Shown piece by piece: positions 25,974 through 34,296 of a stretch of DNA of 64,000 nucleotides. Source of the stretch: Acidimicrobiia bacterium. Lineage in GTDB: Bacteria > Actinomycetota > Acidimicrobiia > IMCC26256 > PALSA-555. Below the pieces are notes generated by a model, which saw nothing but the letters and a program-made list of their open reading frames with translations, made no database searches and was not told where the DNA came from. The first letter of the stretch is position 1; each line of letters opens with the position of its first letter. The stretch is taken from positions 75,588 through 139,587 of the forward strand of contig JBBECS010000050.1 of assembly GCA_040881685.1 (NCBI GenBank), in the 5' to 3' direction. The position numbers were made by a program, and so were the translations under genes.

Positions 25974-27007
25974 GTCGAAGCAGCCTCGCGCGCATCCAGC
26001 GCGAAGGGCAGCCGACCCGGCGCGAACTTCCCGCGTGGATCGAACCCGTGCTTGATCCGCGTCATCAGCTGAGCGTTGGGCAACCCGACTCCGAACCCGT
26101 CGAGGCCTGGAGCACCTGCCTCACGCAGCAACCATCCACCGGTTGACTCCGCGACTCTTCTGGCCGCGGCGAGCCCGCCTTCCTCGTCGCAGGCAATGTG
26201 CACGGTGCCGACTCCCGACTCCGCCAGCCAACGGACGTTGCCGAGCGCGCCCAGCGCGCGCCCGAGCGCGCCGATCTGTGCTGGCGGGACCGAGGCGCGC
26301 CCCCGGTGCTCACCGTCAGGAAGGCGAGGCGGCGCTTCGAGCGGCTCGACACCGGCTTCCCCACGCTGTTGCTCGACGTCGTCGGGATGGCCTTCGAGCA
26401 GCACCGAGGTCGTGACACCGTCCCACAGCACTGCGGACGGCCGGAAGCAACGCGCCCGAACCGCGTCTGGCGGCTCATCGGTCCGACCCCATCGCACCTC
26501 CGGAGGTCGAGGCTGACAACGAAGGATGACGCGGGTCAGCACACCGAGCGTGCCGAGCGAGCCGACGAGCAGACGCGGCATGTCGTACCCGGTGACGTTC
26601 TTCACCGTGGGTCCCCCTCCACGCACGAGTTGCCCGTCCGCGTTGGCGAAGCGAACTTCGAGGACGCGGTCGCGCAACGGCCCGTACCGCAGCCGTCGCC
26701 AACCCGACAGACCGCACGCCAATGTCCCGCCGATCGTCGACGATGGGTCGCGCGGGTCGAGCGCGCACTCCTGGCCCGCCTCACCGAGCACAGCAGTCAG
26801 CTCGCCGACGGTGGTGCCGGCACCGACCGTCACCGTGAGCTCGGCGGGGTCGTACGCGACCACACCGGCTGGCGCACGCACTTCGGTCCCGACCGGTGGT
26901 GGGCCGCCGACCTCTCGGTGGATACGCGACCCGACTGGATCGACCACGTCGGCCGCGGCGACGGCGGCCGCCACCTCACGCTCTGCGGCAAGGAGGTCTA
27001 GATCCAC
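25970..27007 (-). CDS. glcE: Glycolate oxidase subunit GlcE-like FAD-binding protein
   Basis: A 345-residue FAD-linked oxidase of the GlcE type. It has the FAD-binding pieces VVAYDPAELTVTVGAGTTVGEL (first part), DPSSTIGGTLACGLSG and VKNVTGYDMPRLLVGSLGTLG. The C terminus ends in the typical MTRIKHGFDPRGKFAPG. GTG start, with GGAGGG about six bases upstream, overlapping the glcD stop by ten bases. With GlcD it should oxidise glycolate or another 2-hydroxy acid; the electron-accepting subunit GlcF is absent here. Confidence 0.9.
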   Translation of the reverse strand: MDLDLLAAEREVAAAVAAADVVDPVGSRIHREVGGPPPVGTEVRAPAGVVAYDPAELTVTVGAGTTVGELTAVLGEAGQECALDPRDPSSTIGGTLACGLSGWRRLRYGPLRDRVLEVRFANADGQLVRGGGPTVKNVTGYDMPRLLVGSLGTLGVLTRVILRCQPRPPEVRWGRTDEPPDAVRARCFRPSAVLWDGVTTSVLLEGHPDDVEQQRGEAGVEPLEAPPRLPDGEHRGRASVPPAQIGALGRALGALGNVRWLAESGVGTVHIACDEEGGLAAARRVAESTGGWLLREAGAPGLDGFGVGLPNAQLMTRIKHGFDPRGKFAPGRLPFALDAREAAST

Positions 27008-28368
27008 GCGCCCTCCGGGACGACCGCGAGCTCACCGCATCGGCTGCCGCGCGGAAGGATCTTGTCGGGGTTGGCTCGACCTGACGGGTCGAATGCGTCG
27101 CGGAGCCGAGCCTGCGCATCGAGATCGGCGGCGTCGAACACCATGGGCATCGCCTCGCGCTTCTCGAGTCCGATGCCGTGCTCACCAGACAGCACACCGC
27201 CGGCGTCGACGCACGCCTGGAGGATGGCGTCGCCGGCCGCATGCACGCGCGTCCAGATACCCGGCTCTCGCGCGTCGAAGACGATGAGCGGGTGAAGATT
27301 GCCGTCGCCGGCATGAAACACGTTCATCATCGTGAGCCGCTGCTCTGCCGCGATGGCGTACACCTGGCGGAGCACGTCCACGAGACGCGTGCGGGGAACC
27401 ACCGCGTCGTGGAGGTAGTAGTCGGGAGCGATCCTCGCGATCGCCCCGAAGGCCGACTTCCGTCCTTTCCAGAGCAGCGCGCGCTCCGATTCGTCGGCTG
27501 CCACCCGGACGGTGCGCGCGCGGTGCTCGAGACCGACGGTACGGACCGCCTCCACTTGGGCTTCGACACCATGCTCCAAGCCATCGAGCTCGACGAGGAG
27601 GACCGCGGCGGCATCGCGCGGGTAGCCCGCCCCCACGAAATCCTCGACGGCGCGCGTGATCTCGGCGTCCATCATCTCCAGGGCCGCGGGAACGACACCT
27701 GCCGCGATCACGCCGCTCACGGTCGCAGCCGCGTCCTCGATCGAAGTGAAATCGAGGAGCAACGTGCGCACCGCAGGTGGATTCGGCGTGAGTCGCACGG
27801 CGATGCGCGTGGCCAAGCCCATTGTGCCTTCACTACCCACGAAGCAGCCGCGGAGGTCGTAGCCGGGTTGGTCGGGCTCGACCCCACCGAGATGGGCGAC
27901 CGAGCCGTCCGCAAGCACGACATCGAGGGCGAGCACATGTGCCGCAGTCACGCCGTAAGCGAGGCAATGAGGTCCGCCGGCGTTCGTCGCCACGTTGCCG
28001 CCGATCGTGCAGGCCTGCTGTGACGACGGGTCGGGCGCATAGTGCAGACCAAGGTGCTGCACGGCGCGGCTCAGGTCGAGGTTGAACACACCCGGCTCGA
28101 CCCACGCGAGCCGCTGGTCCTGATCGACCTCGAGCACCTGGTTGAGGTGCGTGGTGACGATGACGAGCGGTCTCCCGACCGGCGTTGCACCGCCCGCCAG
28201 GCCGGTACCGCTCCCGCGTGCCACAAACGCTCGGTCGTGGCGGGCCGCGACACGCACTGCCTGGATCACCTGGTCGGCGGTCGCCGGGAAGCACACGGCG
28301 GCGGCCTCGCCGACATCCACACCTGCGTCGCGTCCGTAGAGGCTCAGCTCGAGCGGCTCCGCTCGCAC
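26998..28368 (-). CDS. glcD: Glycolate/lactate oxidase subunit GlcD-like FAD-linked oxidase
   Basis: A flavoprotein of the GlcD/D-lactate dehydrogenase family. It has the FAD site GSGTGLAGGATPVG, PDPSSQQACTIGGNVATNAGGP, and the C-terminal NVFHAGDGNLHP and LSGEHGIGLEKR motifs with catalytic histidines. The coordinates here use the first conventional start (GTG, 456 residues), but the family's N-terminal helix continues upstream in frame (LLADLQAALGADRV) to an ATC codon at 28425-28423. No ATG, GTG or TTG lies between that region and an upstream stop. The ATC lies six bases after a TAGGCT box, so the true product is probably 475 residues. Confidence 0.93.
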   Translation of the reverse strand: MRAEPLELSLYGRDAGVDVGEAAAVCFPATADQVIQAVRVAARHDRAFVARGSGTGLAGGATPVGRPLVIVTTHLNQVLEVDQDQRLAWVEPGVFNLDLSRAVQHLGLHYAPDPSSQQACTIGGNVATNAGGPHCLAYGVTAAHVLALDVVLADGSVAHLGGVEPDQPGYDLRGCFVGSEGTMGLATRIAVRLTPNPPAVRTLLLDFTSIEDAAATVSGVIAAGVVPAALEMMDAEITRAVEDFVGAGYPRDAAAVLLVELDGLEHGVEAQVEAVRTVGLEHRARTVRVAADESERALLWKGRKSAFGAIARIAPDYYLHDAVVPRTRLVDVLRQVYAIAAEQRLTMMNVFHAGDGNLHPLIVFDAREPGIWTRVHAAGDAILQACVDAGGVLSGEHGIGLEKREAMPMVFDAADLDAQARLRDAFDPSGRANPDKILPRGSRCGELAVVPEGAWI

Positions 28369-28431
28369 ACGATCGGCGCCGAGCGCAGCCTGGAGGTCGG
28401 CGAGCAGCGCGCGGTCCTCGTCGATGGCCGA

Positions 28432-28437
28432 AGCCTA
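28432..28437 (-). promoter_or_regulatory. -10 box of glcD, six bases before an ATC
   Basis: TAGGCT on the minus strand. At the spacing seen for other leaderless genes in the window the transcript would start at or next to the ATC codon at 28425-28423. Confidence 0.55.
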
Positions 28438-28450
28438 CCGATCGGCTGGG

Positions 28451-28456
28451 TACGCT
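28451..28456 (+). promoter_or_regulatory. -10 box of the Cys-rich protein gene
   Basis: TACGCT, about 32 bases before the ATG at 28489; that gene has its own ribosome binding site, so the mRNA is leadered. Confidence 0.45.
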
Positions 28457-28488
28457 CGACCCGACGCCTGGAACCGATGGAGGACGCA

Positions 28489-29268
28489 ATGCCGGGTCCG
28501 ACCCGCGAGTGGGTCACCTTCGATGATCCCAAAGAGGATGGACGGCGTTGGCAGGTCGACGTCACCTTCCTCCTCTCTTCGTGGCAATGCATCTACGGCT
28601 GTGGCTGTCAGGGGGTCCTCACCGAGCGTGCGCCGGAGATGGTTCAGGGTTGCTGCTCGTACGGTGCCCATTTCTCGGACCGGAAGGACCGTGACCACGT
28701 CGCGCGCGCGGCCAAGAAGCTCACTGATGACGAATGGCAGTTTGCTGCGATCGGTCGTAAGAAGGGCGTGTACGCGAAGTGCGGGAAGGACGAGGACGGG
28801 AAGCAGGAGTGGCGCACGCGCTTGGTCGATGATGCATGCGTCTTCCTCAATCGACCCGACTTCCCGGCTGGCGCCGGTTGTGCGCTGCACCTGCACACGA
28901 TGCGCACCGGCCAGCACCACAGCGCATTGAAGCCGGAGGTCTGTTGGCAGCTCCCGCTCCGTCGCATCGACGAGGAACAAGAAGACGGCACCGTTGTGTC
29001 AACCCTCACCGAGTTCGCGCGCGAGGGATGGGGCGAGGGCGGCGACGACTTCGCCTGGTGGTGCACCGAAGCACCCGAGGCGTTCACGGGAGCCGAGCCG
29101 GTCTACCGGAGCCTGGGTGTCGAGCTCACCAAGATGATGGGCGACAAGCTGTATCGCCAAGTCGCGGGATACCTCGAGACGAGGGTTTCGTCGCGCAACG
29201 GCGTGGTGCACCACCCGGCCGAGACCAAGGTCACGCTCGGCGCGCCACGCCGCTCCCGGCGCTCCTGA
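28489..29268 (+). CDS. Cysteine-rich protein, probable metal-binding
   Basis: A 259-residue soluble protein I cannot name with certainty. Near the N terminus it has a cysteine cluster, CIYGCGCQG, then GCCSYGAHF, which recalls the YkgJ/DUF3109 type of zinc- or iron-chelating proteins. Further cysteines occur at VYAKCGK, DDACVFL, GAGCALHLH, PEVCWQLP and WWCTEAPE, some next to His. The ATG at 28489 has GGAGG five bases upstream (28479-28483). It is divergent from glcD. The spread of Cys and His suggests a metal site and not a plain zinc ribbon. Confidence 0.75.
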   Translation: MPGPTREWVTFDDPKEDGRRWQVDVTFLLSSWQCIYGCGCQGVLTERAPEMVQGCCSYGAHFSDRKDRDHVARAAKKLTDDEWQFAAIGRKKGVYAKCGKDEDGKQEWRTRLVDDACVFLNRPDFPAGAGCALHLHTMRTGQHHSALKPEVCWQLPLRRIDEEQEDGTVVSTLTEFAREGWGEGGDDFAWWCTEAPEAFTGAEPVYRSLGVELTKMMGDKLYRQVAGYLETRVSSRNGVVHHPAETKVTLGAPRRSRRS

Positions 29269-29334
29269 AACCGCGCGGCACCGGAGCGCAGCGGAGGTGC
29301 TCGCCGAGGGAGCGAACGCCTGAGCGACCGAGAT

Positions 29335-29667
29335 CTAGAGGTAGAGCCCCGTCTCCCCTTCGGTCCGCACCGACGCGACCGCGTGGACATCACGCTCACG
29401 GAGGATGAGGTACTCGTCGGCCCTGATCTCGACTTCGTAGCCACTGTCAGGTGCGAAGAGCACGTGATCGCCTTCTTCGACATTGCGCACCGTGGGGCCC
29501 ACCGCAACGACTGAGGCCCAGACCAGCCGGCGATCGACGTTGGCTGTCGCCGGGATCAGGATCCCGGACCGCGACTTGCGCTCGCCGATCTCATCCGACG
29601 GACGGACGAGGATGCGATCCGCGGTCATGCGAATCGACTGTTTGACGTCATCCTCGTTCTCAGCCAT
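29335..29667 (-). CDS. GroES/Cpn10-like co-chaperonin
   Basis: A 110-residue Cpn10-fold protein: VKQSIRMTADRILVRP, the mobile loop ERKSRSGILIPATANV, and GDHVLFAPDSGYEVEIRADEYLILRERDV. It lacks groEL beside it and has no CIRCE operator, so it is probably a divergent stand-alone paralogue rather than the main GroES. The ATG at 29667 lies eight bases after a TAACCT -10 box that overlaps an earlier in-frame ATG at 29676, so 29667 is preferred. Confidence 0.85.
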   Translation of the reverse strand: MAENEDDVKQSIRMTADRILVRPSDEIGERKSRSGILIPATANVDRRLVWASVVAVGPTVRNVEEGDHVLFAPDSGYEVEIRADEYLILRERDVHAVASVRTEGETGLYL

Positions 29668-29675
29668 CGGAGGCA

Positions 29676-29681
29676 AGGTTA
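29676..29681 (-). promoter_or_regulatory. -10 box of the groES-like gene (leaderless)
   Basis: TAACCT on the minus strand, eight bases before the ATG at 29667. Confidence 0.5.
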
Positions 29682-29687
29682 CCGATC

Positions 29688-29710
29688 GCGTCGCAGGTAT
29701 CCTGCGACGC
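29688..29710. other. hairpin in the groES-ctaB divergent region
   Basis: A perfect 10-bp stem (GCGTCGCAGG/CCTGCGACGC, loop TAT). A second, 7-bp hairpin (GTCGTCG/CGACGAC) lies at 29774-29791. The rest of 29677-29904 holds only the ctaB promoter candidate TACATT near 29872. I see no tRNA or riboswitch fold. Confidence 0.5.
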
Positions 29711-29904
29711 AGGGAACCGAGGCCCGAGCGGCCTGGCGCGTAGGCGGCGGCTGTGCCGACCGCCGAAGCAGGAGTCGTCGCTCGCGACGACGACCAATGG
29801 AGGCGTAGCGCCGAGAGCGGAAGTTTGGGTTACCGATCGCTGCTTGCTTCGTGGGCACCGTGGCCACTCGGGTACATTGCTCCGGTCCCGTCCTTGGAGC
29901 GCGC

Positions 29905-30834
29905 GTGTCCGACTTCGTCGCACCATCACCGACATTGAGCGTCGCCCGCTCGCGCGCGCGGCGGTTGCAGCGCACCCTCGGTGCGTACGTCCGGCTCACC
30001 AAGCCGCGCGTGATCGAGCTTCTCCTCGTCACGACGGTTCCGGCGATGGTTCTCGCCGCCGACGGAGTCCCGTCGCTCGATCTGGTCATCGCGGTGCTCG
30101 CCGGCGGCGGCCTCGCTGCTGGGGGCGCGAACACGATCAACTGCTGGATCGAGCGCGACCGCGACCAGCTCATGCGTCGCACCCGGGACCGCCCGCTGCC
30201 CGCCCGAGAGATTCTCGCCACGCACGCGCTCGTGTTCGGACTCGCGCTCGAGGTCCTCGCCTTCGGTTTGCTCTGGGCGACGGCGGGCCTCCTCGCCGCG
30301 GCCCTCGCCATCGGGGCCACGCTGTTCTACGTGTTCGTCTACACGATCTGGCTCAAACCCCGCAGCGTGCAGAACATCGTCATCGGCGGCGCCGCGGGCG
30401 CCGTCCCCGTGCTGGTCGGCTGGGCCGCGGTCACCGGGACCGTGGGAGCGCCGGCATGGCTCCTCTTCGCCATCGTCTTCTGCTGGACGCCGCCCCACTT
30501 CTGGGCCCTCGCCCTCCGATACCACGACGACTACGCAGCAGCCGGCTTCCCGATGCTGCCGGTGGTCAAGGGCCGGAGAGCGGCGACGCGTCAGATCGTC
30601 GCCTACAGCGTCTTCGTCGTTGCGGTGAGCCTCGCACTCCCGCTCGTGGCAGCCAGCGGCATCGTCTACGGAGTTGCGGCCGCGCTCCTCGGAGTCGCGC
30701 TGGTCCGCGAGTCCTTGCGGCTGCTGCGCGATCCCAGCTCGGAGCGCGCGATCCGGATGTTCGTCTTCTCCAACACCTATCTCGCGTTGCTCTTCGCGGC
30801 CGTTGCCGTCGACACCCTCGTCCGCACCTCCTGA
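29905..30834 (+). CDS. ctaB: Protoheme IX farnesyltransferase (heme O synthase)
   Basis: A 309-residue membrane prenyltransferase converting heme B to heme O for cytochrome oxidase. It has about nine hydrophobic helices and the two Asp-rich motifs NTINCWIERDRDQLMRRT (about 75) and DDYAAAGFPML (about 206), with WTPPHFWALALRYH between them. GTG start with TTGGAG about seven bases upstream. The gene for heme A synthase is at 47417-48355, so both steps of heme A formation are in the window but apart. Confidence 0.96.
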   Translation: MSDFVAPSPTLSVARSRARRLQRTLGAYVRLTKPRVIELLLVTTVPAMVLAADGVPSLDLVIAVLAGGGLAAGGANTINCWIERDRDQLMRRTRDRPLPAREILATHALVFGLALEVLAFGLLWATAGLLAAALAIGATLFYVFVYTIWLKPRSVQNIVIGGAAGAVPVLVGWAAVTGTVGAPAWLLFAIVFCWTPPHFWALALRYHDDYAAAGFPMLPVVKGRRAATRQIVAYSVFVVAVSLALPLVAASGIVYGVAAALLGVALVRESLRLLRDPSSERAIRMFVFSNTYLALLFAAVAVDTLVRTS

Positions 30835-30850
30835 GGCGCGGCGCCCTTGG

Positions 30851-31402
30851 GTGCTCCCGTTCACCGCCGCGCTCGTGATCACGCTCATCGGCGCCGTCAC
30901 GTTCTGGGTAGTGAGCCGCGACGATTCCGGACCAGGCGCCTCGAACTGCGCGGCGCGCGTCGTCCCCGAAGGGGAGCTGGTAGCGGTTGGCCGCGACGCA
31001 CCGCGGTTCGTGCTCCCTGAGCTCGCTGGCGGCTGCTTCCATTCTGCGTCCGTTCACGGGCGTCCACTGATCGTGAACTTCTGGGCATCCTGGTGCCGCC
31101 CATGTCGAACCGAGTTCCCGCTGTTCGAAGAAGCGCGGACCAGCTACGGCGATGAAGGCCTCGAGGTGATCGGGGTCAACGTCCAGGACATCACGAGTGA
31201 CGCCCGTCAGTTCGCCGATGCGCGAGGCGCCGAGTGGCCGCTGGTTCTCGATGAGGACGAAGTGGTGGCCGATGCCTTCGGCGTCCGATCCGTTCCCGAG
31301 ACGTTCTTCATCGCTGCGGACGGGACCGTGGTCTCGCATGTGTTCGGGCTCACGTCGAAACGAGATCTGAACAGAGAGATCGCGCGACTGTTCGACCGCT
31401 GA
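30851..31402 (+). CDS. TlpA/ResA-like membrane-anchored thioredoxin
   Basis: A 183-residue thiol-disulfide protein with an N-terminal membrane anchor (residues about 2-22) and an extracytoplasmic AhpC-TSA/Redoxin domain. The redox site is WASWCRPCR near residue 83. Such proteins reduce apocytochrome c or oxidase copper sites. Directly downstream of ctaB (17 bases), it fits a role in cytochrome oxidase assembly. The GTG at 30851 is chosen; a TTG at 30803 overlapping ctaB would add 16 residues. Confidence 0.88.
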   Translation: MLPFTAALVITLIGAVTFWVVSRDDSGPGASNCAARVVPEGELVAVGRDAPRFVLPELAGGCFHSASVHGRPLIVNFWASWCRPCRTEFPLFEEARTSYGDEGLEVIGVNVQDITSDARQFADARGAEWPLVLDEDEVVADAFGVRSVPETFFIAADGTVVSHVFGLTSKRDLNREIARLFDR

Positions 31403-31411
31403 GCGAACCGT

Positions 31412-32140
31412 CTACTCCTCCCAGCGGAAGAAGCGCGCGGCCAACGTCGGCGCGATGATTGCCCAACCGATCAACACTCCCGCGCTGTCCCAGGGAATCC
31501 CGCCACTTCGCAACGCGGCACGCACACTCTCGGCGAGGGCGGCCGCCGGAAGCAGCCCTGCGAAGGACTCGAGCACATCGGGCAGTCGCCCGAGCGGATA
31601 TGCCATTCCGCCGAGGAAGAGCAAGATGAGGAACAGCGCGTTGGCCACGGCAAGGTTCGCCTCGGCGCGCAGGGTGCCGGCGAGGAGCAACCCGACCCCG
31701 GCGAACGCGATCGTGCCGACGATCAGCCACAACATCGCGAGGAGCACTCCGCGCTCGGCGTCCCAGCCGAGGGCAAGGCCGGCACCCACGATCGCGAGGG
31801 CTTGGACGATCTCGATCAGCAAGACGACGATCGTCTTGGCCGCGAGCAGCCCTCCTCTCGAGAGCGGCGTCGAGCCGAGCCGCTTCAGGACTCCGTAACG
31901 CCGCTCGAAGCCGGTGGCGATCCCCAAGCTCACCATCGCGGTGGACATCACCGCAAGGGCGAGCACGCCCGGCACGAGGAAGTCGACGGGTCGGCGCAGC
32001 GTGGTGTTGACCGCGTCGACCTTGGCGAAGAAGACGAGGATCCCGATCGGCACGAAGAACGAGACGAGCAGGCTCTCGGCGCGCCGGAGCGAGAGGAGCA
32101 GCTCCACTCGCGCCTGCGCGATGACGGCGGCGCCCTTCAT
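31412..32140 (-). CDS. ABC-2 type transporter permease
   Basis: A 242-residue membrane protein with six hydrophobic helices typical of ABC-2 exporter permeases (LVSFFVPIGILVFF, then VPGVLALAVMSTAMVSLG, and so on) and the conserved FERRYGVLKRLGSTPLSR loop. Its start overlaps the stop of the ATPase gene (ATGA). The pair forms a DrrAB-like exporter of unknown cargo. It ends nine bases before the convergent thioredoxin gene. Confidence 0.9.
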   Translation of the reverse strand: MKGAAVIAQARVELLLSLRRAESLLVSFFVPIGILVFFAKVDAVNTTLRRPVDFLVPGVLALAVMSTAMVSLGIATGFERRYGVLKRLGSTPLSRGGLLAAKTIVVLLIEIVQALAIVGAGLALGWDAERGVLLAMLWLIVGTIAFAGVGLLLAGTLRAEANLAVANALFLILLFLGGMAYPLGRLPDVLESFAGLLPAAALAESVRAALRSGGIPWDSAGVLIGWAIIAPTLAARFFRWEE

Positions 32141-33066
32141 GTCCGCCCTTCCCCGGTGACGCGGAGGAACACCTCCTCCAACGTGCTCTGGCCGGCACGC
32201 AGGTCGCCGAGCGACACATCGCGATCGCGCAGCCACACAGCAAGGTCTGCAATCCGCGCCGGTGTTGCTTCCGCGGCAATCCGGTACTGACCTGGACGCG
32301 TCTCGGTGACCAATTCCGCGGTTACCCCCACTGCTACGGCGATCTCGGCGCACGGGAGGCCGGGAACCGCGGAGAAGCGGATCGCTTCACCCACGGCGTG
32401 GTTGGTCAGCTCGGCGGGTGTTCCGGCTGCGACCAGTCGACCGTGGTCGACGATCGCGAGGTGGTCACAGAGGTGCTCGGCCTCGTCCATCGCGTGGGTC
32501 GTGAGCATCACGGTCGTTCCGCCGTCACGCAGCTCGCGCACGAGCTTCCACGTCGTCGCGCGAGCGTGCGGATCCATCCCTGCGGTTGGCTCGTCCAGGA
32601 ACAGGAGCGCCGGCCGGCCGACGAGCGCGAGCGCGAGCGCGAGGCGCTGCTGCTGCCCGCCCGACAGTCGGCGGACGAGCGTGCGATGCATCTCGTCGAG
32701 GCCGACCAGGTGGATGAGCTCCTCAGGATCGCGCGGGTTGTCGTAAAACGCGGCGAACGATCGGAGCACCTCGAGCGGTCGGAGACCCGGGTACAGCCCG
32801 CCGTCCTGCAGCATCACGCCGATCAAGGGCCGCAGTCGCGAGCCGTCGTGGATGGGGTCGAGTCCCAGCACGCGCACCGAGCCCCGATCGGCGCGGCGAT
32901 ATCCCTCCAGAATCTCGACGGTCGTTGTCTTTCCCGCGCCGTTCGGACCGAGGAGACCAAACACCTCACCGGCTTCGACGGTGAGCGAGATGCCGTCCAC
33001 GGCCTGGGTATCTCCGTAGCGCTTCTCGAGCTCGGCGACCTCGATCGCGGGTGACGCCGATGTCAT
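32137..33066 (-). CDS. ABC transporter ATP-binding protein (DrrA-like)
   Basis: A 309-residue ATPase with Walker A GPNGAGKTTT (about 39), the LSGGQQQRLALALAL signature (about 134), Walker B ALLFLDEPTAGMDP and the H-loop TTHAMDEAE. The extra C-terminal 80 residues end in STLEEVFLRVTGEGR, the DUF4162-like tail of drug-exporter ATPases. It follows a TAGGCT -10 box by nine bases. Confidence 0.92.
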   Translation of the reverse strand: MTSASPAIEVAELEKRYGDTQAVDGISLTVEAGEVFGLLGPNGAGKTTTVEILEGYRRADRGSVRVLGLDPIHDGSRLRPLIGVMLQDGGLYPGLRPLEVLRSFAAFYDNPRDPEELIHLVGLDEMHRTLVRRLSGGQQQRLALALALVGRPALLFLDEPTAGMDPHARATTWKLVRELRDGGTTVMLTTHAMDEAEHLCDHLAIVDHGRLVAAGTPAELTNHAVGEAIRFSAVPGLPCAEIAVAVGVTAELVTETRPGQYRIAAEATPARIADLAVWLRDRDVSLGDLRAGQSTLEEVFLRVTGEGRT

Positions 33067-33075
33067 CGGCGGCCG

Positions 33076-33081
33076 AGCCTA
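33076..33081 (-). promoter_or_regulatory. -10 box of the ABC exporter operon
   Basis: TAGGCT on the minus strand, nine bases before the ATG at 33066. Confidence 0.5.
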
Positions 33082-33141
33082 TCGGAGCACCCGCGCCAGC
33101 CCCGATGCGTGACACGACGTCTTCGCCGCGCGCGCACAAGA

Positions 33142-33501
33142 ATGGGGTTCGTGCCCGACGAGCTCCAGTACTTCGCCCTGCTCGGCGGTTGCCTGTTGAT
33201 CACCCTCCCACTCGAGATCGTGTTCGGCGCGCGCGTGTGGAGACAGCCGCGCCGATTGATCAAGGCGCTCATTCCGACGGTTGTGGTGTTCTCGCTGTGG
33301 GATCTCATGGCGATCGCCCGCGGTCATTGGGGTTTCAGCGCGCGTTACGTGACGGGCTGGGAGATTCCTGGCGACCTACCGATCGAAGAGCTCGCGTTCT
33401 TCGTGGTCATCCCCATCTGCGGACTCTTGACGCTCGAGGCCGTACGCACGATGACGAGCCGCCGAATCGCGATGCCGGACGAACGGATCGTTCGTGCCTG
33501 A
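33142..33501 (+). CDS. crtYc: Lycopene cyclase subunit CrtYc-like
   Basis: A 119-residue membrane protein with three hydrophobic helices and the lycopene cyclase-domain motif GWEIPGDLPIEELAFFVVIP (about 73-92). It is the first half of the heterodimeric actinobacterial cyclase that closes the rings of lycopene. An upstream ATG at 33109 would add 11 residues; 33142 gives the usual N terminus. It overlaps crtYd by eight bases. Confidence 0.88.
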   Translation: MGFVPDELQYFALLGGCLLITLPLEIVFGARVWRQPRRLIKALIPTVVVFSLWDLMAIARGHWGFSARYVTGWEIPGDLPIEELAFFVVIPICGLLTLEAVRTMTSRRIAMPDERIVRA

Positions 33502-33811
33502 GTACACAGTCGTCGCCGTCCTGTCCCTGGCCGCGGTCGTGACGCTCGAGGCGCGGGTCCTGCGCACGGGGCTCCTGCAGACCCGCGCGTATTGGATCGC
33601 GATGGCGATTTGCTACGGGTTCATGATCGCGGTCAATGGATGGCTCACCAAGCTGACCGCGCCGATCGTCGTGTACGACCCTGACGCGATCACGGGCTGG
33701 CGCATTCCATGGGACATCCCTTTCGAGGACTACTTGTTCGGGTTCTCGATGCTTACCTTGACGATGCTGGTGTGGGACGTTGTCGGTGAGCGGCAGGAGG
33801 TCAAGGCATGA
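33494..33811 (+). CDS. crtYd: Lycopene cyclase subunit CrtYd-like
   Basis: A 105-residue membrane protein, the partner of CrtYc, with the parallel motif GWRIPWDIPFEDYLFGFSML near residue 67. The two halves look like a tandem duplication of one cyclase domain. GTG start overlapping the crtYc stop; its own stop overlaps the hydroxylase start (ATGA). Confidence 0.88.
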   Translation: MPEYTVVAVLSLAAVVTLEARVLRTGLLQTRAYWIAMAICYGFMIAVNGWLTKLTAPIVVYDPDAITGWRIPWDIPFEDYLFGFSMLTLTMLVWDVVGERQEVKA

Positions 33812-34296
33812 CCGGCGTGCTGCTCGCGATCGGGACCTTCCTGCTGATGGAGCCACTCACGGCGCTCATCCACCGGTTCGTGTTCCACGGCTTCGGGATG
33901 GGCTGGCACCGGAGCCACCACGAGCCCCCGCGCCGAGCGCTCGAAGCCAACGACCTCTTCCCAGTGGTGTTCTCCTCGGCGACGATCGCATTGCTGTCCA
34001 TCGGCGTCTGGGTGGGCGGCCGTTCGATCCTGGTGCCGCTCGGCGTCGGCATCACCGCGTACGGTGCGACCTACCTGGTCGTCCACGACCTGGTCATTCA
34101 CCGCCGCGTGCCCTGGCTGCGCATCCCCGATCGGGTCGGGCGGCAGCTGCGCACGGCGCACAACGTGCATCACCTCTACAGCCGTGCCCCATACGGCTTC
34201 ATCGCACCGGTCGTGCCGCGAGACCTCAGAGCCAGGGCAGCGGCTCGAGGGATCGATCAAACACCCCGGGCGATCACGGAGCGCTGCCCCGGCTGA
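33808..34296 (+). CDS. crtZ: Beta-carotene hydroxylase CrtZ-like
   Basis: A 162-residue membrane di-iron hydroxylase. All four histidine motifs are visible: HRFVFH (22), HRSHH (34), HDLVIHRR (93) and HNVHH (117). It should hydroxylate the ionone rings to give zeaxanthin-type pigment. The end overlaps the end of the convergent crtB by 23 bases. Confidence 0.9.
   Translation: MTGVLLAIGTFLLMEPLTALIHRFVFHGFGMGWHRSHHEPPRRALEANDLFPVVFSSATIALLSIGVWVGGRSILVPLGVGITAYGATYLVVHDLVIHRRVPWLRIPDRVGRQLRTAHNVHHLYSRAPYGFIAPVVPRDLRARAAARGIDQTPRAITERCPG

Noticed and set aside
29668-29904. A CIRCE operator or tRNA in the groES-ctaB gap.
   Set aside because: No TTAGCACTC/GAGTGCTAA pair is present and the hairpins there do not make a cloverleaf.
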